Shown: positions 17,109 through 28,726, counted from the stretch's first letter. The stretch: 64,000 nucleotides of DNA from Pseudomonas serbica (GCF_028823535.1 NZ_JAQIYM010000003.1:1-64000); one strand, 5' to 3'. Notes: generated from the sequence alone by a model not told the origin. Numbers and translations are program-made.

Positions 17109-18920
17109 ATGAACGAACAGCAGATTCTGTTGGCGATTGGCGGTATCGGAGCTGCGGCCCTGGGTTGTCAGTGGTTGGCGTGGCGCCTGAAATTGCCGGC
17201 GATCCTCTTCCTGTTGCTGACCGGGATTCTGGTCGGGCCGATCCTGGGATGGCTCGACCCGCAAGTGATGTTCGGACCGCTGCTGATGCCGCTGGTTTCG
17301 CTGGCAGTGGCGCTGATCCTGTTTGAAGGCAGCCTGACCCTGCACCTGTCGGAATGGCGCGAGATCGGCAGCGTCGTGCATCGACTGGTCACCCTCGGCG
17401 CGCTCTCGACCTGGGTGGTGATTGCGGTCGCGACCCATTACCTGCTGGATTTTGACTGGCTGCTCGCCATTCTCTTCGGCAGCCTGACGCTGGTCACCGG
17501 CCCTACGGTGATCGTGCCGATGTTGCGCGTGGTGCGACCAAAAGCCTCGATTGCCAACATCCTGCGCTGGGAAGGCATTGTCATCGACCCGATTGGCGCC
17601 CTGCTCGCCGTGGTGGTGTACAGCTTCATCATCGCCAGCGCGGCGGGTGAAGGCCTGAGCCATAGCCTGCTGACCTTCGGCGGCGTGATTCTGTGTGGCA
17701 GCGTGTTCGGGATAGCCGGTGGCTGGGTGCTCGGCATGATTATCCGGCGTCAGTGGCTGCCGGAGTACCTGCACAACCTGGCCGCACTGGCCTCGGTGCT
17801 GGGGATTTTCATTGCCGCCAACGCAGTGATGCACGAATCCGGGCTGTTGGCCGTGACCTTGATGGGCATGTGGCTGGCCAACATGAAGGGCGTGGACGTC
17901 CGGCACATCCTGCACTTCAAGGAAAACCTCAGCGTGCTGCTCATTTCCGGGCTGTTCATCTTGCTGGCGGCGCGCCTCGACCTGAACGCCATGATCGGAC
18001 TCGGGCCGCTGGTGTTGATCCTGTTGCTGATCATCCAGCTCATTGCCCGCCCCCTGAACGTGATGCTCTCCACCTTCGGCTCGACTTTGAGCTGGCGCGA
18101 ACGGGCGCTGCTATCGTGGATAGCCCCTCGCGGGATCGTCGCAGCGGCCGTGTCGGCGATTTTCGCGATTCGCCTGGATGAGGCCGGCCATCAGGGTGCC
18201 TTGCTGCTTGTGCCCCTGACTTTCGCTGTGATCATTGGCACCGTGGTGCTGCAAAGCGCCACGGCACGGCCATTGGCGCGCTTGCTGAAAGTCGCCGAAC
18301 CGGCGCCCAGCGGCTTCCTCATCGTCGGTGCCAACGCTCCGGCGCGAACCCTGGGCAAGGCCTTGCAGCAACTGGGCAGTCGCGTGCTGCTGACAGACTC
18401 GAGCTGGGAAAACATCCGCGCGGCGCGCATGGAGGGCTTGCCGACGTACTTCGGCAATCCGGCATCGCAGCATGCCGACGCGCACCTGGACCTGGTCGGG
18501 CTGGGGCATTTGCTGACGCTGTCGCCGTCCGGCGAACTGAACACGCTGGCGTCGATGCGCTTTCGTCATGACTTTGGTCATCAACGCCTGTTCGGGCTCG
18601 CCAGCGGCCAGGAGAGCCGCCGCACCGACAAGCATCGCGCCAGCCATGAGCATCGCGGGCGTTTACTGGGCGATGAGGAACTGACCTACGTCAAGCTGGC
18701 CAATCAGCTGCATCAGGGGGCCGAGCTGTACAGCACGCACCTGACCGATGGATTTGGCTGGGAGGATTATCAGGCATTGCATGGCGAGCGGGCGACGCTG
18801 CTGTTTGCGCGGGATGACAGTGGCTGGGTGCATGTGGTGACACCGGACAGTGCGCTCAAGCCTGCGGCGGGGTGGACGTTGTTGGCGTTGATTCAGCCTG
18901 AGGTCAGCGCCGCTGCGTAA
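17109..18920 (+). CDS. CPA1-type Na+/H+ antiporter with C-terminal nucleotide-binding-like domain
   Basis: A 603-residue inner-membrane cation:proton antiporter. About 12 transmembrane segments fill residues 5-400, with the conserved LTGILVGP, ALILFEGSLTL and IVIDPIGALLAVV (the ion-binding Asp) motifs of the CPA1 group and WIAPRGIVAAAV near 345. A cytoplasmic tail after residue 400 includes a Rossmann-like segment (GFLIVGANAPARTLGKALQQ) like a degenerate TrkA-N/RCK domain. GGAG six bases before ATG 17109 fixes the start; codons upstream overlap the divergent xerD start. Confidence 0.9.
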   Translation: MNEQQILLAIGGIGAAALGCQWLAWRLKLPAILFLLLTGILVGPILGWLDPQVMFGPLLMPLVSLAVALILFEGSLTLHLSEWREIGSVVHRLVTLGALSTWVVIAVATHYLLDFDWLLAILFGSLTLVTGPTVIVPMLRVVRPKASIANILRWEGIVIDPIGALLAVVVYSFIIASAAGEGLSHSLLTFGGVILCGSVFGIAGGWVLGMIIRRQWLPEYLHNLAALASVLGIFIAANAVMHESGLLAVTLMGMWLANMKGVDVRHILHFKENLSVLLISGLFILLAARLDLNAMIGLGPLVLILLLIIQLIARPLNVMLSTFGSTLSWRERALLSWIAPRGIVAAAVSAIFAIRLDEAGHQGALLLVPLTFAVIIGTVVLQSATARPLARLLKVAEPAPSGFLIVGANAPARTLGKALQQLGSRVLLTDSSWENIRAARMEGLPTYFGNPASQHADAHLDLVGLGHLLTLSPSGELNTLASMRFRHDFGHQRLFGLASGQESRRTDKHRASHEHRGRLLGDEELTYVKLANQLHQGAELYSTHLTDGFGWEDYQALHGERATLLFARDDSGWVHVVTPDSALKPAAGWTLLALIQPEVSAAA

Positions 18921-18924
18921 ATCG

Positions 18925-19001
18925 AATCGCGAGCAGGCTCGCTCCCACAGGGGATCCAATCGCACTCACAGATCCACTGTGGGAGCGAGCCTGCTCGCGA
19001 T
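18925..19001. repeat. REP pair (REPIN), family A
   Basis: Inverted copies of GAGCAGGCTCGCTCCCAC about 27 bases apart, between the convergent ends of the antiporter gene and rplS. Confidence 0.92.
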
Positions 19002-19054
19002 GGCCGTGTCTCGGTTGCAGGTCAGGCCGCGAACCGGAGAAATCGCAGGCAACA

Positions 19055-19082
19055 AAAAAGCAGCCCGTAGGCTGCTTTTTTC
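19055..19082 (-). terminator. Intrinsic terminator of the rpsP-rimM-trmD-rplS operon
   Basis: Stem AAAAAGCAGCC with its complement and a very short loop, flanked by A-run and T-run so that it may work in both directions. It lies just past the rplS stop. Confidence 0.92.
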
Positions 19083-19099
19083 TGCATCGGAAGCTGGAC

Positions 19100-19450
19100 T
19101 TAAGCCAGTTTTTCTTTGATGCGAGCTGCTTTACCCGACAGGTCACGCAGGTAGTACAGCTTGGCTTTACGTACGTCACCGCGACGCTTGACAGCCATGC
19201 TGTCGATTTGCGGGGAGTAGGTCTGGAAAGTACGCTCTACGCCAACACCGTTGGAGATCTTACGCACGGTGAATGCACTGTTTACGCCGCGGTTACGCTT
19301 GGCGATTACAACGCCTTCGAACGCTTGCAGACGCGAACGGTCGCCTTCCTTCACTTTCACCTGAACGACAATGGTGTCGCCCGGGGCAAAGGTAGGGATC
19401 TCTTTGGTCATCTGCTCTGCTTCGAGTGCAAGGATGATTTTGTTAGTCAT
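19100..19450 (-). CDS. rplS: 50S ribosomal protein L19
   Basis: A 116-residue ribosomal protein at the 30S-50S interface. It begins [38 protein letters not shown] and [18 protein letters not shown] are diagnostic. Last gene of the rpsP-rimM-trmD-rplS operon, as in other gammaproteobacteria. Confidence 0.99.
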
Positions 19451-19495
19451 GCTGTGCTCCTAAGGTAAATCGTCGGATCTACCATCGATACGTTG

Positions 19496-20248
19496 TTAAC
19501 TATCGTCCCGCTCGCGGATGTATTCCTCGAGCAGCTTCTTCTCTTCTCCAGAAAGCGAGCGGCTTTCCAGAAGATCGGCGCGTCGTTCATAGGTCCGACC
19601 AAGGGACTGCTGTAAACGCCAACGCCGGATGTGCGCGTGATTGCCACTTAGCAATACGTCGGGAACACGCTGATCCGCATACACCTCCGGTCGGGTGTAG
19701 TGCGGGCAATCCAGCAAACCATCCGTAAAGGAATCTTCCTCGGCGGAGTCCGCATGCCCTAAAGCTCCAGGCAGCAGTCGTGTAACCGCATCGATCAGGA
19801 CCATCGCCGGCAGCTCGCCGCCAGACAGTACATAGTCGCCAATCGACCACTCTTCATCGACATGAGCATCAATAAAACGCTCGTCAATGCCTTCATAGCG
19901 GCCGGCAATCAGGATCAATGCATCCAGATTCGCCAACTCGCGTACCGCCGACTGAGTCAGTTGACGGCCTTGGGGGGACAGGTAAATCACCTTCGCACCC
20001 TCCCCGGCGACTGCCTTGGCCTGAACCAGAGCATCTTCCAGGGGCTTGATCTTCATCACCATGCCCGGACCACCGCCAAAAGGGCGATCATCCACAGTGT
20101 GATGTCGATCCGTCGTGTAGTCTCGCGGATTCCAACAGGTGAGCTGCAACAGCCCCTGTTTCACCGCCCGACTGGTGATGCCGTACTCGCTGATGGCGGA
20201 GAACATCTCGGGAAACAAACTGATCACTTCTACGCGCAAATTAGCCAC
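19496..20248 (-). CDS. trmD: tRNA (guanine-N1-)-methyltransferase TrmD
   Basis: Methylates G37 next to the anticodon to prevent +1 frameshifts. 250 residues from a GTG start ([16 protein letters not shown]) placed two bases after the rimM stop, implying translational coupling. The SPOUT trefoil-knot segments are visible: [26 protein letters not shown] and [14 protein letters not shown]. The frame is open a further 22 codons upstream, but that overlaps rimM and has no family sequence. Confidence 0.97.
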   Translation of the reverse strand: MANLRVEVISLFPEMFSAISEYGITSRAVKQGLLQLTCWNPRDYTTDRHHTVDDRPFGGGPGMVMKIKPLEDALVQAKAVAGEGAKVIYLSPQGRQLTQSAVRELANLDALILIAGRYEGIDERFIDAHVDEEWSIGDYVLSGGELPAMVLIDAVTRLLPGALGHADSAEEDSFTDGLLDCPHYTRPEVYADQRVPDVLLSGNHAHIRRWRLQQSLGRTYERRADLLESRSLSGEEKKLLEEYIRERDDS

Positions 20249-20250
20249 GC

Positions 20251-20787
20251 TTAGAAGTCCGCATCCCAATCCACCTTCATCTCGCCTGCGACCAGGTCGA
20301 CGGCCAACACGCATTGCTCGGTATAGGGCAACAGGCGTTCGCGATCATCCAGGCTGCCAGCGCAAGGCTTGACCACCATTACATCATTCGAGCCAGTCTC
20401 CAGCAGGTGATCGATCTTCCCGAACAATTGCCCGAGGGTGTCGATGACCTTGAGACCTTCCAGCTGGTACCAGTAGTACTCGCCGTCGGTCAGTTCAGGG
20501 AACAGGTTGCGTGGCACGCAGATCTCATAACCGGCCAGAAGACGAGCTTCTTCACGATCATCGAGACCCTTGAGCTTTGCGACCAGGAACTTGTCGTTCC
20601 CGCGTCCGCTGACCAGCTCTACCTGCTTTACATTGCCGTCACGCTTGAGCGTCCAGGTTTTGTATTCCAGCAGGTTCTTAATCGGATCAGTAAAGGAGTA
20701 CACCTTCACTTCGCCGCGAACGCCGTGAACCGAGTAAATCTTGCCGATAACGATCAAATCATCAGCAACAGCTGGCGTCGCGTTCAT
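20251..20787 (-). CDS. rimM: Ribosome maturation factor RimM
   Basis: A 178-residue 30S maturation factor that binds S19 and helps process 16S rRNA. The N-terminal RimM domain begins [20 protein letters not shown] and the C-terminal PRC-barrel spans about 100-175 ([12 protein letters not shown]...). It lies five bases downstream of rpsP. Confidence 0.98.
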   Translation of the reverse strand: MNATPAVADDLIVIGKIYSVHGVRGEVKVYSFTDPIKNLLEYKTWTLKRDGNVKQVELVSGRGNDKFLVAKLKGLDDREEARLLAGYEICVPRNLFPELTDGEYYWYQLEGLKVIDTLGQLFGKIDHLLETGSNDVMVVKPCAGSLDDRERLLPYTEQCVLAVDLVAGEMKVDWDADF

Positions 20788-20792
20788 ATTGC

Positions 20793-21044
20793 TCAGGCCG
20801 CAGCCTTAGCAGATTCCTTCAACAACTGAGCAACGCGCTCAGAAGGTTGTGCACCAACGCTCAGCCAGTAGGCTACGCGCTCTTGGTTCACGGACAGACG
20901 AACTTCTTGACCACGAGCAACAGGGTTGAAGAAGCCAACCTGTTCCTTGTGCGAACCGTCGCGCGGGTTGCGGCTGTCGGTTACGGTCAAGTGGTAAAAC
21001 GGGCGCTTTTTGGAGCCGCCAAGGGCAAGACGGATTGTTAGCAT
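20793..21044 (-). CDS. rpsP: 30S ribosomal protein S16
   Basis: 83 residues, [20 protein letters not shown], the full normal length. It is the first gene of the ribosome operon; AGGAA precedes the ATG and a sigma70-type promoter is visible about 75 bases upstream. Confidence 0.99.
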   Translation of the reverse strand: MLTIRLALGGSKKRPFYHLTVTDSRNPRDGSHKEQVGFFNPVARGQEVRLSVNQERVAYWLSVGAQPSERVAQLLKESAKAAA

Positions 21045-21116
21045 GTGAACATCGTTCCTGTAGTCGGTGCTGCAAATCTAAAGGCACAGCGGGCATAGGT
21101 GCCCGAAAGGCCGCAT

Positions 21117-21144
21117 ATTCTAAGGAATATCCGGACTTTTGCAA
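21117..21144 (-). promoter_or_regulatory. Predicted sigma70 promoter of the rpsP operon
   Basis: On the minus strand TTGCAA (-35) and TAGAAT (-10) are 16 bases apart, giving a leader of roughly 65 bases before the rpsP ATG. The leader contains a small inverted repeat (GGGCACCTATGCCC). Confidence 0.55.
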
Positions 21145-21293
21145 ATGACTTTTTCCGGCGGCCTATCGGACGCCATCCAGATTTGCTATAGAGCCGTCGT
21201 TGATAACGGCCGGTCAGCTCCCGCCAAGTGCGGGTTTGCTGTGAATCCCACTTCCCTGTGGGCTGCGCCAGAGCAAGCTCCAGCGCGAATTCT

Positions 21294-22670
<1,377 letters not shown>

Positions 22671-22865
22671 TGCGCGATCCTTTCAGGCCCTGTGTAGACC
22701 GGGATAATGGCGGCCCAGACCGGACTAAACGTGTGCTCGGCGAGCCTGCGGCGTGGGCAGGTCGCGGATTATAGCGAAGACTGCGTCTGGCGGACACCTC
22801 GCACTTTCGTGTCGCGTGGGTTCTATGCCAAACTCAGCGCCTTTCGGGCTTGCCTAACAGGACTT

Positions 22866-23678
22866 ATGCTCCCCTTGTCACCCAGTTTGCTTACCACCCT
22901 CGCCGCCGCCTGCTTGTATGCCGCTGCGACTATCTATCAAGGCACTCGCCTGGCCACCGGCGCCAAGGCCAACAAGCGCCTGCTGGTTACGCTCGGCGTG
23001 CTTGCGGTGCTGGCCCACAGCGCCAGCCTGGTGACCCACCTGCTGACCCCGATTGGCCTGGGCCTGGACTTTTTCAGTGCCGCCAGCCTGATTGCCGCTG
23101 CAGTCATCGCCTTGACCCTGCTGGCCTGCTCACGAATACCGGTGGAGAACCTGCTGGTCCTGCTGTTCCCCCTGGGCGCATTGACCGTGCTGCTGGCGCA
23201 GTTTGCTCCCGCGGGCACCGTGCAGATCATCGACGAAGAACCCGGCATTCTTGCCCACATCCTGTTGTCGATCCTCTCCTACGGCATGTTCACCATTGCC
23301 GTGTTCCAGTCGCTGCTGCTGTTGCTTCAGGATCACCAGCTCAAGCACAAGCACCCGTCCGGGCTGATCAAGAACTTCCCGCCGCTGCAAACCATGGAAA
23401 GCCTGCTGTTCGGCTTCCTCTGGGCCGGCTGGACGCTGTTGTCGCTATCACTGATCTCCGGCTGGCTGTTTGTCGAAAACCTGTTCGCCCAGCACCTGGT
23501 GCACAAGACCTTGCTGGCCTGCCTGGCCTGGATCGTCTTCAGCGTGCTGCTTTGGGGCCGTAACCGCCTTGGCTGGCGCGGTCACAAGGCCATCCGCTGG
23601 ACCCTGGCCGGCTTCTGCCTGCTGATGCTGGCGTATTTCGGCAGCAAGCTGGTTCGCGAATACATCCTGCACATCTGA
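22866..23678 (+). CDS. CcsA/YpjD-like inner-membrane protein
   Basis: A 270-residue, eight-helix membrane protein of the cytochrome c assembly (CcsA) superfamily, similar to YpjD/CorB-type proteins. Conserved sequence includes AHILLSILSYGMFTIAVFQS near residue 137 and LLFGFLWAGWTLLSLSLISG near 180, with the His residues that in true CcsA bind haem. The ATG at 22866 is chosen because upstream codons lack hydrophobic character. It is divergent from ffh and lies 12 bases ahead of the CorC/HlyC gene. Role in cytochrome biogenesis is not established for this branch. Confidence 0.85.
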   Translation: MLPLSPSLLTTLAAACLYAAATIYQGTRLATGAKANKRLLVTLGVLAVLAHSASLVTHLLTPIGLGLDFFSAASLIAAAVIALTLLACSRIPVENLLVLLFPLGALTVLLAQFAPAGTVQIIDEEPGILAHILLSILSYGMFTIAVFQSLLLLLQDHQLKHKHPSGLIKNFPPLQTMESLLFGFLWAGWTLLSLSLISGWLFVENLFAQHLVHKTLLACLAWIVFSVLLWGRNRLGWRGHKAIRWTLAGFCLLMLAYFGSKLVREYILHI

Positions 23679-23690
23679 CGGGCGGCATTA

Positions 23691-24935
23691 ATGGACGACT
23701 TGCCCATAGGGCCGATGCTTGCAGTAGTAGCCTTGCTGATTTTATGGTCAGGCCTGTTTACTGCCATAGAAGCCGCGCAGCAGCATTTGCTGGCCCAGCG
23801 CACAGCCTCGCGTGCAAGCGACAAGCCGCTGGCCCGGTTGAGTTTCCCCCTCGTCAGCCTGATTTTTTGCAATACCTTGTGCCGCGCCCTGGTACTGGTC
23901 ATTTCTACCCTGCTGGCGATTTTCACCTGGGCCGAAAACGGCCCGTGGCTGGCCTGTCTCGGCGCGGGCGCCCTTCTGCTGGTTCTCGCCGACTACCTGC
24001 CCCGTGCCCTCGCCGTCCGCCATCCTGACGCGATCCTGGCCTTGGGCAACAACCTGCTCCGCGTGCCACTGAAGCTTATCTACCCAGCGGCGTGGCTACT
24101 CAATGCAATCAGCCAATTGCTGATACGCCCGTTCGCCCGCAAAGCCAGCGTCGTGCAACAGAGCGAAGACGACCTGGCACCGGAGCGGCACGACCATCAC
24201 GAACAGGCCGTCAACCGCCCGCACCCGCTACCGGGCATCCATGCACTCGACAACATCACGGTCAATGACATCCTGGTGCCACGCAGCGAGGTTGACGGGA
24301 TCAACCTCGACGACCCGATCGAAGACATCATCGAGCAACTGCGCCACAACCAGCGCACGCGCCTGCCGGTGTTTCACAGCGACATCAACCAGGTCGAAGC
24401 AGTGCTCAACACCCGGCAAATCGGCCATTTGCTCCCCGATGGCAGCCTGACCCTGGAAGCGCTGCTGGCAGCGTGTCGCGAACCCTATTTCGTCCCCGAA
24501 AGCACCCCGCTGCAACTGCAACTGCTGAACTTCCACAAGCAGCAGCGGCGCCTGGGGATGGTGGTCGACGAGTACGGCGAAGTGCTGGGCATCGTCACCC
24601 TGGAAGACATTCTCGAAGAAATCGTCGGCGAATTCGAAAGCCAGCAAAGCCTGGACAACCCGCATATCCATCCCCAGGCCGATGGACGCCTGGTGATCGA
24701 CGGCGCCGCCTCGATCCGCGAGCTGAACAAGAGCCTCGGCTGGCACTTGCCCAGCGACGGCCCGAAAACCCTCAACGGCCTGGTGACCGAAGCACTGGAA
24801 ACCATTCCGGACTGCCCTGTCTGCCTGAAAATCGGGCGTTATCGCCTGGAAATTCTCGAGACTGAGGACAATCGGGTGACACAGGTATTGATCTGGCATA
24901 CCAGTTCTGTACCGGCTGTTGCATCAATCCAATAG
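23691..24935 (+). CDS. HlyC/CorC family protein (CNNM, CBS pair, CorC_HlyC domains)
   Basis: 414 residues with an N-terminal CNNM membrane domain (three to four helices, about 5-150), two CBS domains (about 195-315, including ITVNDILVPRSEVDGI and MVVDEYGEVLGIVTLEDILE) and a C-terminal CorC_HlyC domain (about 330-405). The family is linked to Mg2+/Co2+ export or cation homeostasis, not haemolysis. It sits 12 bases after the CcsA-like gene, so the two probably form one transcript, as in other pseudomonads. Confidence 0.9.
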   Translation: MDDLPIGPMLAVVALLILWSGLFTAIEAAQQHLLAQRTASRASDKPLARLSFPLVSLIFCNTLCRALVLVISTLLAIFTWAENGPWLACLGAGALLLVLADYLPRALAVRHPDAILALGNNLLRVPLKLIYPAAWLLNAISQLLIRPFARKASVVQQSEDDLAPERHDHHEQAVNRPHPLPGIHALDNITVNDILVPRSEVDGINLDDPIEDIIEQLRHNQRTRLPVFHSDINQVEAVLNTRQIGHLLPDGSLTLEALLAACREPYFVPESTPLQLQLLNFHKQQRRLGMVVDEYGEVLGIVTLEDILEEIVGEFESQQSLDNPHIHPQADGRLVIDGAASIRELNKSLGWHLPSDGPKTLNGLVTEALETIPDCPVCLKIGRYRLEILETEDNRVTQVLIWHTSSVPAVASIQ

Positions 24936-24944
24936 CCGTTGCCC

Positions 24945-24974
24945 TTGTTGAATCGTTAGCCACCTTCCTATAAT
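24945..24974 (+). promoter_or_regulatory. Possible sigma70 promoter upstream of the MFS gene
   Basis: TTGTTG and a perfect TATAAT are separated by 18 bases, about 195 bases before the MFS start. The long leader makes this uncertain, though nothing else in the gap is as good. Confidence 0.4.
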
Positions 24975-25169
24975 CGAGCCGCTTACCCAAGCCTCGCCGC
25001 CCCGTGCTTACCCTGCACACCGCCAGGTCCGGCCTGACCACCAGAAACGTCCGCTACAAACCGACGCCTGCTCCTACCTGGAGCAGCGACCGCGCCTCCA
25101 CCCACATCCCTGGGTAATCGACCATAATAATTCGCTCCACTGGGGCCCATGACTGTCAGGGATAACCGC

Positions 25170-26486
25170 ATGACGACCAGCACAACCTACGACGAATCCA
25201 CTCCCGCACAACCGGTGAACTCCGCCAGCCGCGTGGCCACCGCGAGCTTCATCGGCACGGCCATCGAGTTCTACGATTTCTATGTGTACGCCACCGCCGC
25301 CGCGTTGGTCATTGGCCCGGTGTTCTTTCCACAGACCTCCGGTACGGCCCAGATGCTCTCGGCCTTCCTCACGTTCGGCATCGCATTTCTTGCCCGACCC
25401 CTGGGGTCGGCGTTATTCGGCCACTTCGGCGACCGCATCGGGCGTAAATCGACCCTGGTCGCTTCACTGTTGCTGATGGGCGTGTGCACCACGCTGATCG
25501 GCGTACTCCCGGGTTACGACAGCATCGGCGCCTGGGCGCCGATCCTGCTGTGCGTGCTGCGCTTCGGCCAGGGCCTGGGACTGGGCGGCGAATGGGGCGG
25601 AGCCGCCTTGCTCGCCACGGAGAATGCGCCCAAGGGCAAGCGCGCATGGTTCGGCATGTTTCCGCAACTGGGCCCGTCCATCGGCTTTCTCGCGGCCAAC
25701 GGCCTGTTCCTGACCTTGGCCATGGGGCTGGACGATGAACAGTTTCGCGCGTGGGGCTGGCGGATTCCCTTCCTGCTCAGCGCTGCGCTGGTGATGGTCG
25801 GCCTGTACGTGCGCCTCAAGCTCCACGAAACGCCGGTATTCGCCAACGCCATGGCGCGCCAGGAACGGGTGAAGATCCCGCTGGTGGAGCTGTTCAGCCA
25901 ATACTGGGTACCGGTGTTACTGGGCGCCGGCTCGATGGTGGTGTGCTATGCGCTGTTCTACATCTCGACGGTGTTCTCGCTGAGTTACGGCGTGGCGACA
26001 CTCGGCTACAGCCGCGAAACCTTCCTCGGCCTGCTGTGTTTCGCCGTACTGTTCATGGCCGCTGCCACACCACTGTCGGCCTTGGCCAGCGACCGTTTCG
26101 GGCGCAAACCGGTGCTGATCATTGGCGGAGTCTTGGCGATCCTGTCCGGCTTCCTGATGGAACCACTGCTGACCCAGGGATCGACCTGGGGCGTGGCGCT
26201 GTTCCTGTGCATCGAGCTGTTCCTGATGGGCGTGACCTTTGCGCCGATGGGTGCGCTGCTGCCAGAACTGTTTCCAACCCACGTGCGGTATACCGGCGCA
26301 TCGGCGGCCTACAACCTGGGCGGGATCGTCGGGGCTTCGGCAGCACCGTTCTTCGCGCAGAAACTGGTGGCGATGGGGGGATTGAGTTATGTCGGCGGGT
26401 ATGTGTCGGGGGCGGCGGTGCTCAGCCTGATTGCTGTGCTGTGCCTGAAGGAGACGCGAAACAACGACCTGAATCGGGTTTCTTGA
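25170..26486 (+). CDS. MFS transporter, metabolite:H+ symporter type (ShiA/YhjE-like)
   Basis: A 438-residue, 12-helix major-facilitator transporter. The MHS subgroup is indicated by ASFIGTAIEFYDFYVYATAA at the first helix, the loop 2-3 motif GHFGDRIGRK, LRFGQGLGLGGEWGGAALL in helix 4 and ASDRFGRKPVL in loop 8-9. Relatives carry dicarboxylates, shikimate, proline/betaine or other organic acids; the substrate here is unknown. AGGG precedes ATG 25170; an ATG seven codons earlier has no ribosome site. It stands alone. Confidence 0.9.
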   Translation: MTTSTTYDESTPAQPVNSASRVATASFIGTAIEFYDFYVYATAAALVIGPVFFPQTSGTAQMLSAFLTFGIAFLARPLGSALFGHFGDRIGRKSTLVASLLLMGVCTTLIGVLPGYDSIGAWAPILLCVLRFGQGLGLGGEWGGAALLATENAPKGKRAWFGMFPQLGPSIGFLAANGLFLTLAMGLDDEQFRAWGWRIPFLLSAALVMVGLYVRLKLHETPVFANAMARQERVKIPLVELFSQYWVPVLLGAGSMVVCYALFYISTVFSLSYGVATLGYSRETFLGLLCFAVLFMAAATPLSALASDRFGRKPVLIIGGVLAILSGFLMEPLLTQGSTWGVALFLCIELFLMGVTFAPMGALLPELFPTHVRYTGASAAYNLGGIVGASAAPFFAQKLVAMGGLSYVGGYVSGAAVLSLIAVLCLKETRNNDLNRVS

Positions 26487-26496
26487 AGTAAAAAGC

Positions 26497-26584
26497 TTCG
26501 CGAGCAAGCCCGCCTCCACAGGGGGGACCGGATTCTTTCTGAAAGAACGCGGTCCTCCGGGGGGGAGCGGGCTTGCTCGCGAAT
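26497..26584. repeat. REP pair (REPIN), family B, partly degenerate
   Basis: Inverted copies of the GAGCAAGCCCGC core between the convergent MFS and purT genes; the CTCCCAC ends carry substitutions (CCTCCAC and GGGGGAG). Confidence 0.85.
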
Positions 26585-26596
26585 GCCGCGCCTCGG

Positions 26597-27778
26597 TTAC
26601 AGCTCCACTACAACAGCCTGGGATGCACGGGTCGCCTTGGCGCGAGCCGCTTCGATCGACTCGTCGCGAGCCAAGGCAACCCCCATGCGGCGCTGGCCAT
26701 TCACTTCAGGTTTGCCAAACAGGCGCAACGCCGTATCCGGTTCGATCAATGCCGCACCGAGGTTGGCGAAAGCGGTCTGGGTCGACTGCCCTTCCACCAG
26801 GATCACCGCCGAGGCCGATGGGCCGAACTGACGGATCAACGGGATCGGCAGCCCCAGAATCGCCCGCGCATGCAGGGCGAACTGCGACAGGTCCTGGGAA
26901 ATCAAGGTGACCAGGCCCGTGTCGTGCGGGCGCGGCGACACTTCGCTGAACCACACTTGATCACCCTTGATGAACAATTCGACGCCAAACAGGCCACGCC
27001 CACCCAGGGCCTCGGTCACGGCCTTGGCCACGCGCTCGGATTCAGCCAGGGCTACCGGGCTCATGGCCTGGGGCTGCCAGCTTTCCTGGTAGTCGCCTTT
27101 CTCCTGACGATGGCCGACCGGCGCGCAGAAGGTAGTGCCGCCGACGTGACGCACGGTCAGCAGGGTAATTTCATAATCGAAATCGATAAAACCTTCGACG
27201 ATCACCCGGCCTTTACCGGCACGCCCGCCTTCCTGGGCGTAGTCCCAGGCCGTCTTCACGTCATCGACGCTGCGCAGCAGGCTCTGGCCTTTGCCCGACG
27301 AACTCATCACCGGCTTGACCACGCACGGGAAACCGAGGTCCTCGACGGCCTTGCTGTAGTCCTCGAAGGTGTCGGCGAAGTGGTAAGGCGAGGTCGGCAG
27401 GTCCAGCTCTTCGGCGGCCAGGCGACGGATGCCTTCGCGGTTCATGGTCAGCTGTGCAGCCCGCGCGGTCGGGATCACGGTGAAGCCTTCGGCCTCCAGT
27501 TCCACCAGGGTCGCGGTAGCAATGGCTTCGATTTCCGGCACGATGAAGTGCGGCTTCTCGGCTTCGATCACCGCGCGCAGCGCCGCGCCGTCGAGCATGT
27601 TGATCACGTGGCTGCGATGGGCTACCTGCATGGCCGGCGCATTGGCGTAGCGATCCACGGCAATCACTTCAACGCCCAGGCGTTGCAGCTCGATCACCAC
27701 TTCCTTGCCCAGTTCGCCACAGCCACACATCAATACGCGGGTCGCGGTGGGCGACAATGGAGTTCCGATACGGGTCAT
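26597..27778 (-). CDS. purT: Formate-dependent phosphoribosylglycinamide formyltransferase PurT
   Basis: Makes formyl-GAR from GAR, formate and ATP, the folate-independent version of the third purine step. 393 residues: N-terminal PreATP domain (about 10-110), ATP-grasp (110-310, with the [13 protein letters not shown] loop and [17 protein letters not shown]), and a C-terminal Rudiment single-hybrid motif. [16 protein letters not shown] is diagnostic against PurK. It is monocistronic, converging on the MFS gene. Confidence 0.97.
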   Translation of the reverse strand: MTRIGTPLSPTATRVLMCGCGELGKEVVIELQRLGVEVIAVDRYANAPAMQVAHRSHVINMLDGAALRAVIEAEKPHFIVPEIEAIATATLVELEAEGFTVIPTARAAQLTMNREGIRRLAAEELDLPTSPYHFADTFEDYSKAVEDLGFPCVVKPVMSSSGKGQSLLRSVDDVKTAWDYAQEGGRAGKGRVIVEGFIDFDYEITLLTVRHVGGTTFCAPVGHRQEKGDYQESWQPQAMSPVALAESERVAKAVTEALGGRGLFGVELFIKGDQVWFSEVSPRPHDTGLVTLISQDLSQFALHARAILGLPIPLIRQFGPSASAVILVEGQSTQTAFANLGAALIEPDTALRLFGKPEVNGQRRMGVALARDESIEAARAKATRASQAVVVEL

Positions 27779-27876
27779 CTCAAGTCCTCAAGAAGCGGAT
27801 CATCGAGGGATGCGGCGCCTGGCGCGCTTCCCATGGGGAGAAAGCGCGGCATTTTACATGAACCGCAGGATTTGGC

Positions 27877-28344
27877 TCAGCTGACGAGCGCCTGCTTGCG
27901 CAAGCGCCAGGCCATGATCAGCCAGACGGCTGTGACGCCAGCGAACTTCGAGCCCAGGGCGGTGAGAATGACGCCCGGGGTCAGCGCATCGATCATGCCG
28001 AAGAAGATGAACGTATCGAGGGGGATGCTCAGGGCCGAACTTATCCACAGGCGGTCGTGCAACGGACGCCGGGTGATGCTGAACACCAGCCAGTCGATAC
28101 ACTCCGACACCGCGAACGCCGTGGCGCTGGCCAGGGCAATGGAGGGGTCGGAGGTGATATAGGACAGCACCAGCGCCGCCAGCATCGCCGCAATCGCACC
28201 ATGGCCGAAGCGCGTTTGCACCATGTCGCGCAACACGAACACCAGGCCGCCCCACGCCGACCAGATGATGTCCAGGTCCGGGGCAGTGGAGAAGGCGTAG
28301 TTGATCAGCACGACGCTGCCGATGTAGGCGATCAGGAAGAACAT
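27877..28344 (-). CDS. VUT-family (queuosine-precursor/vitamin transporter-like) membrane protein
   Basis: About 155 residues from ATG 28344, with five to six hydrophobic segments. AFAVSECIDWLVFSITRR and LGSKFAGVTAVWLIMAWR are typical of the VUT/YhhQ-like small transporters, whose best known substrate is preQ0/preQ1. A TTG start five codons upstream is possible. No queuosine gene or preQ1 riboswitch is evident, so the substrate is not assigned. A ribosome site AGGT lies before the ATG. Confidence 0.75.
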   Translation of the reverse strand: MFFLIAYIGSVVLINYAFSTAPDLDIIWSAWGGLVFVLRDMVQTRFGHGAIAAMLAALVLSYITSDPSIALASATAFAVSECIDWLVFSITRRPLHDRLWISSALSIPLDTFIFFGMIDALTPGVILTALGSKFAGVTAVWLIMAWRLRKQALVS

Positions 28345-28409
28345 GGGGGTACCTGTCAATTTGGCGCACAGGGTACTTCAGAGGAGGCGGTGGTGACAGT
28401 GCTGACGTC

Positions 28410-28503
28410 TTCGCGAGCAAGCCCGCTCCCACATTATTCAGTGCCGGTCACAGAATGTATGAGCAACATCAATCAAATGGAGGAGCGGGCTTGCTCGCGA
28501 AGG
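28410..28503. repeat. REP pair (REPIN), family B
   Basis: Inverted copies of GAGCAAGCCCGCTCC about 48 bases apart, between the DUF1289 gene and the VUT-family gene, both on the minus strand. Confidence 0.9.
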
Positions 28504-28510
28504 CGTCGCC

Positions 28511-28726
28511 TCATTTATCGGGCCTTGCCCCAATCATCCACACCAACCCACTGGACTTCGCCCGTTCATGGCACAACCCCAATACCTTGCGCCGCTCATC
28601 GTTGTCCATCCGGCTCCAGCGGGTGATCTCCTCCACCGTGCGCTGACAGCCCGTGCAAATGTCATCGTCATCCAGCGCGCAAATGTTCACGCAGGGCGAT
28701 GCCACCGGTCGTTCGCTCGTCGTCAT
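28511..28726 (-). CDS. DUF1289 domain-containing protein
   Basis: A 71-residue protein with four conserved Cys (12, 16, 24, 27) in [20 protein letters not shown] followed by [15 protein letters not shown]. This spacing is the DUF1289 signature and suggests a small Fe-S or zinc site, though function is unknown. Its start codon overlaps the stop of the carbonic anhydrase-like gene (ATGA), implying translational coupling. Confidence 0.92.
   Translation of the reverse strand: MTTSERPVASPCVNICALDDDDICTGCQRTVEEITRWSRMDNDERRKVLGLCHERAKSSGLVWMIGARPDK

Noticed and set aside
28057..28626. Plus-strand frame of 189 codons over the VUT and DUF1289 genes
   Set aside because: It runs through the REP pair and is antisense to two genes with family matches.
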